Shown: one piece after another, positions 62,824 through 64,000 of the stretch
Numbering within the stretch: the first letter of the stretch is position 1
Layout of the letters: each line of letters starts with the position of its first letter
Source of the DNA: Halegenticoccus tardaugens
Lineage (GTDB): Archaea > Halobacteriota > Halobacteria > Halobacteriales > Haloferacaceae
NCBI RefSeq assembly: GCF_004116405.1
Contig: NZ_SDIC01000002.1
Span: 434,001-498,000, forward strand
Reading direction: 5' to 3'
DNA: 64,000 bases
Program-made: the position numbers and the translations under genes
Notes under the pieces: model-generated
Told to the model about the DNA's origin: nothing
The model's input: the letters and a program-made list of their open reading frames with translations, nothing else
Databases searched by the model: none

Positions 62824-64000
62824 CAGTCGGCGGGCTCGCCGGCTCTCGACCGACTCTCGATCCACTCGTCGACCGGGCGCTTTACCACGTAGTAGATCGC
62901 GCCGGCCACGACAGCGCTGCTGAGCGCGGGAACGAGGTAGTCGGGCGCGAACACCGCGAACGCCGCCCCCACGAGCCAGGCACCGACCGCGGTCGGGTTC
63001 CAGCCGCGGAGGTACCAGTACCGTCCCTCGCTCCTGAACAGTTCGTCCTCGTCGAGTCCGCGCTCGAAGAGGTAGTAGTGGACGAGCAGCACGCCCGTCG
63101 TCGGGACCAGCGTGATCGTCAGCGCCGACAGGAAGCTCGTGATCCCCCCGAAGCTGAAGATGCCGGCGATCGCGAGGCCGGTTCCGATCAGTCCGGTCAG
63201 CGTCGTCATGTACACGCGCTGTAATCCCGTGATCTGCGACAGGGCGATCCCCCCCGCGTACACGTTGGTCACGTTCGTCGTCCACGAGCCCGCGACGAGC
63301 AACAGCAGACCGACCGACCCGAGGCCCAGTTCCACCATGATGTCGACGGGATTCCACGTGCCGGCCGCGGCGGCGGCGACGACGCCGATGGCGGCGAGCG
63401 CGATGGCGAACGCGATCCACGCGACGCTCGCACCGAGGCTCGGTCGATCCGGTTCCTCGGACGTCCCGTACCGACCGTAGTCCATCGCGACGATGAGAAA
63501 CGCGGCGGTCGCCGCGGGGAAGACGTTCAGCGCGGCCCAGAACGTCATGTCTCCACCCCCTGCGCTCAGGTCCGTCGAATAGTTGGTGACGATCTGGTAC
63601 ACCACGAGCGCGAGGAGGACGGTCATGAACGGCACGGCGATCTTGTTGAGCCACTCGATCCACTCGTAACCGAAGATGGCGACCGACGCCATGAGCAATC
63701 CGAGTATCGCCGCCAATACGGCGAACGACACCGATATGCCGACGTTCGCGAGAATCTGTTGTGCGCTCGACGCGACGATGCCCGTCTGTACGCCGAACCA
63801 CCCCACGGTCGCGATGACCATCGCGAGCGAGGGGATGAAACGACCCTGAACGCCGAACGGCGCGCGCATCGCCGTCGTACCGGCCGTCCCTTCCAGCGCC
63901 GCGATCTTCGTGCCGAGGTATACGATGACTCCCACAAGGAGGATGCTGAGCACCGCGGCGGCGAAACCCGTGACAAGCCCCGCCGTCACCGTGAGCGATC
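62823..64000 (-). CDS. NCS1-type (cytosine/purine/allantoin family) permease, incomplete
   Basis: At least 390 codons are present, and the N-terminus lies outside the window. Around ten hydrophobic helices are visible, with the family stretch GTTAMRAPFGVQGRFIPSL near the start and WNPVDIMVELG in the middle. NCS1 permeases carry nucleobases, hydantoins or vitamins by Na+ or H+ symport. Here the coupled Gfo/Idh gene suggests a sugar-like or polyol-like ring compound, so the actual substrate is open. Confidence 0.8.
   Translation of the reverse strand, partial: SLTVTAGLVTGFAAAVLSILLVGVIVYLGTKIAALEGTAGTTAMRAPFGVQGRFIPSLAMVIATVGWFGVQTGIVASSAQQILANVGISVSFAVLAAILGLLMASVAIFGYEWIEWLNKIAVPFMTVLLALVVYQIVTNYSTDLSAGGGDMTFWAALNVFPAATAAFLIVAMDYGRYGTSEEPDRPSLGASVAWIAFAIALAAIGVVAAAAAGTWNPVDIMVELGLGSVGLLLLVAGSWTTNVTNVYAGGIALSQITGLQRVYMTTLTGLIGTGLAIAGIFSFGGITSFLSALTITLVPTTGVLLVHYYLFERGLDEDELFRSEGRYWYLRGWNPTAVGAWLVGAAFAVFAPDYLVPALSSAVVAGAIYYVVKRPVDEWIESRSRAGEPAD

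Noticed and set aside
1-64000. tRNA, rRNA, CRISPR arrays and an Orc1/Cdc6-type origin
   Set aside because: I looked for cloverleaf-like sequences, regularly spaced identical repeats and origin genes, and found none that I could support.

Overview
The window looks like part of a haloarchaeal (class Halobacteria) genome. Reasons: high GC, strongly acidic proteins rich in D and E, start codons placed 21-31 bases behind TATA-like boxes as in leaderless haloarchaeal transcripts, Tat-type lipoprotein signals (RR followed by an LAGC lipobox), DtxR-like iron boxes, and many ATGA start/stop overlaps. The iron genes, a ParA-type partition pair, an integrase-like protein and a transposase suggest an accessory region or megaplasmid, but no Orc1/Cdc6 gene or origin is visible. 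No tRNA, rRNA or CRISPR array was seen.

Region 1 (1-39.3 kb) is a dense sugar and glycan catabolic island. It holds glycoside hydrolases of families GH3, GH2, GH38 (split over two overlapping genes) and GH97, a further TIM-barrel candidate hydrolase, two intact sulfatases and one broken one, three intact Gfo/Idh/MocA oxidoreductases and one broken one, a ThuA-like protein, a zinc-family alcohol dehydrogenase, sugar isomerase/epimerases, a PfkB-type kinase, a class I aldolase, an amidase, a Nif3-like protein, and a complete peptide/oligosaccharide-type ABC importer (one binding protein, two permeases, two ATPases). It ends in a module for four-carbon sugar acids: DUF1537 kinase, class II aldolase and an Asp/Glu-racemase-family protein. 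My reading is import of a sulfated oligosaccharide, desulfation, hydrolysis by several enzymes, possible oxidation of sugars to keto intermediates, then kinase/aldolase steps into central metabolism. The substrate cannot be read from sequence.

Region 2 (39.4-45.2 kb) is an iron-uptake-like cluster: a binding lipoprotein, an ABC exporter-type half-transporter, a decayed duplicate of the binding protein that has lost its lipobox cysteine, and a HEAT-repeat/zinc-ribbon protein. Both binding-protein promoters carry paired iron-box-like sites.

Region 3 (45.2-58.8 kb) is a lower-GC mobile and scarred zone: integrase-like protein, ParA and its partner, a transposase with an in-frame stop, a TetR/rifampicin-phosphotransferase-like pair, an ArsR/SRPBCC/membrane operon with a perfect operator palindrome, a DUF1801 protein, a SnoaL-like protein, and a broken aldo/keto reductase joined to an MFS remnant.

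Region 4 (58.8-64 kb) returns to high GC: AzlCD-type amino acid permease, an IclR regulator, a divergent Gfo/Idh protein and an NCS1-type permease that runs off the window. Several accessory genes are broken, mostly by stop codons that single transitions could explain, so the island appears to be partly decaying.
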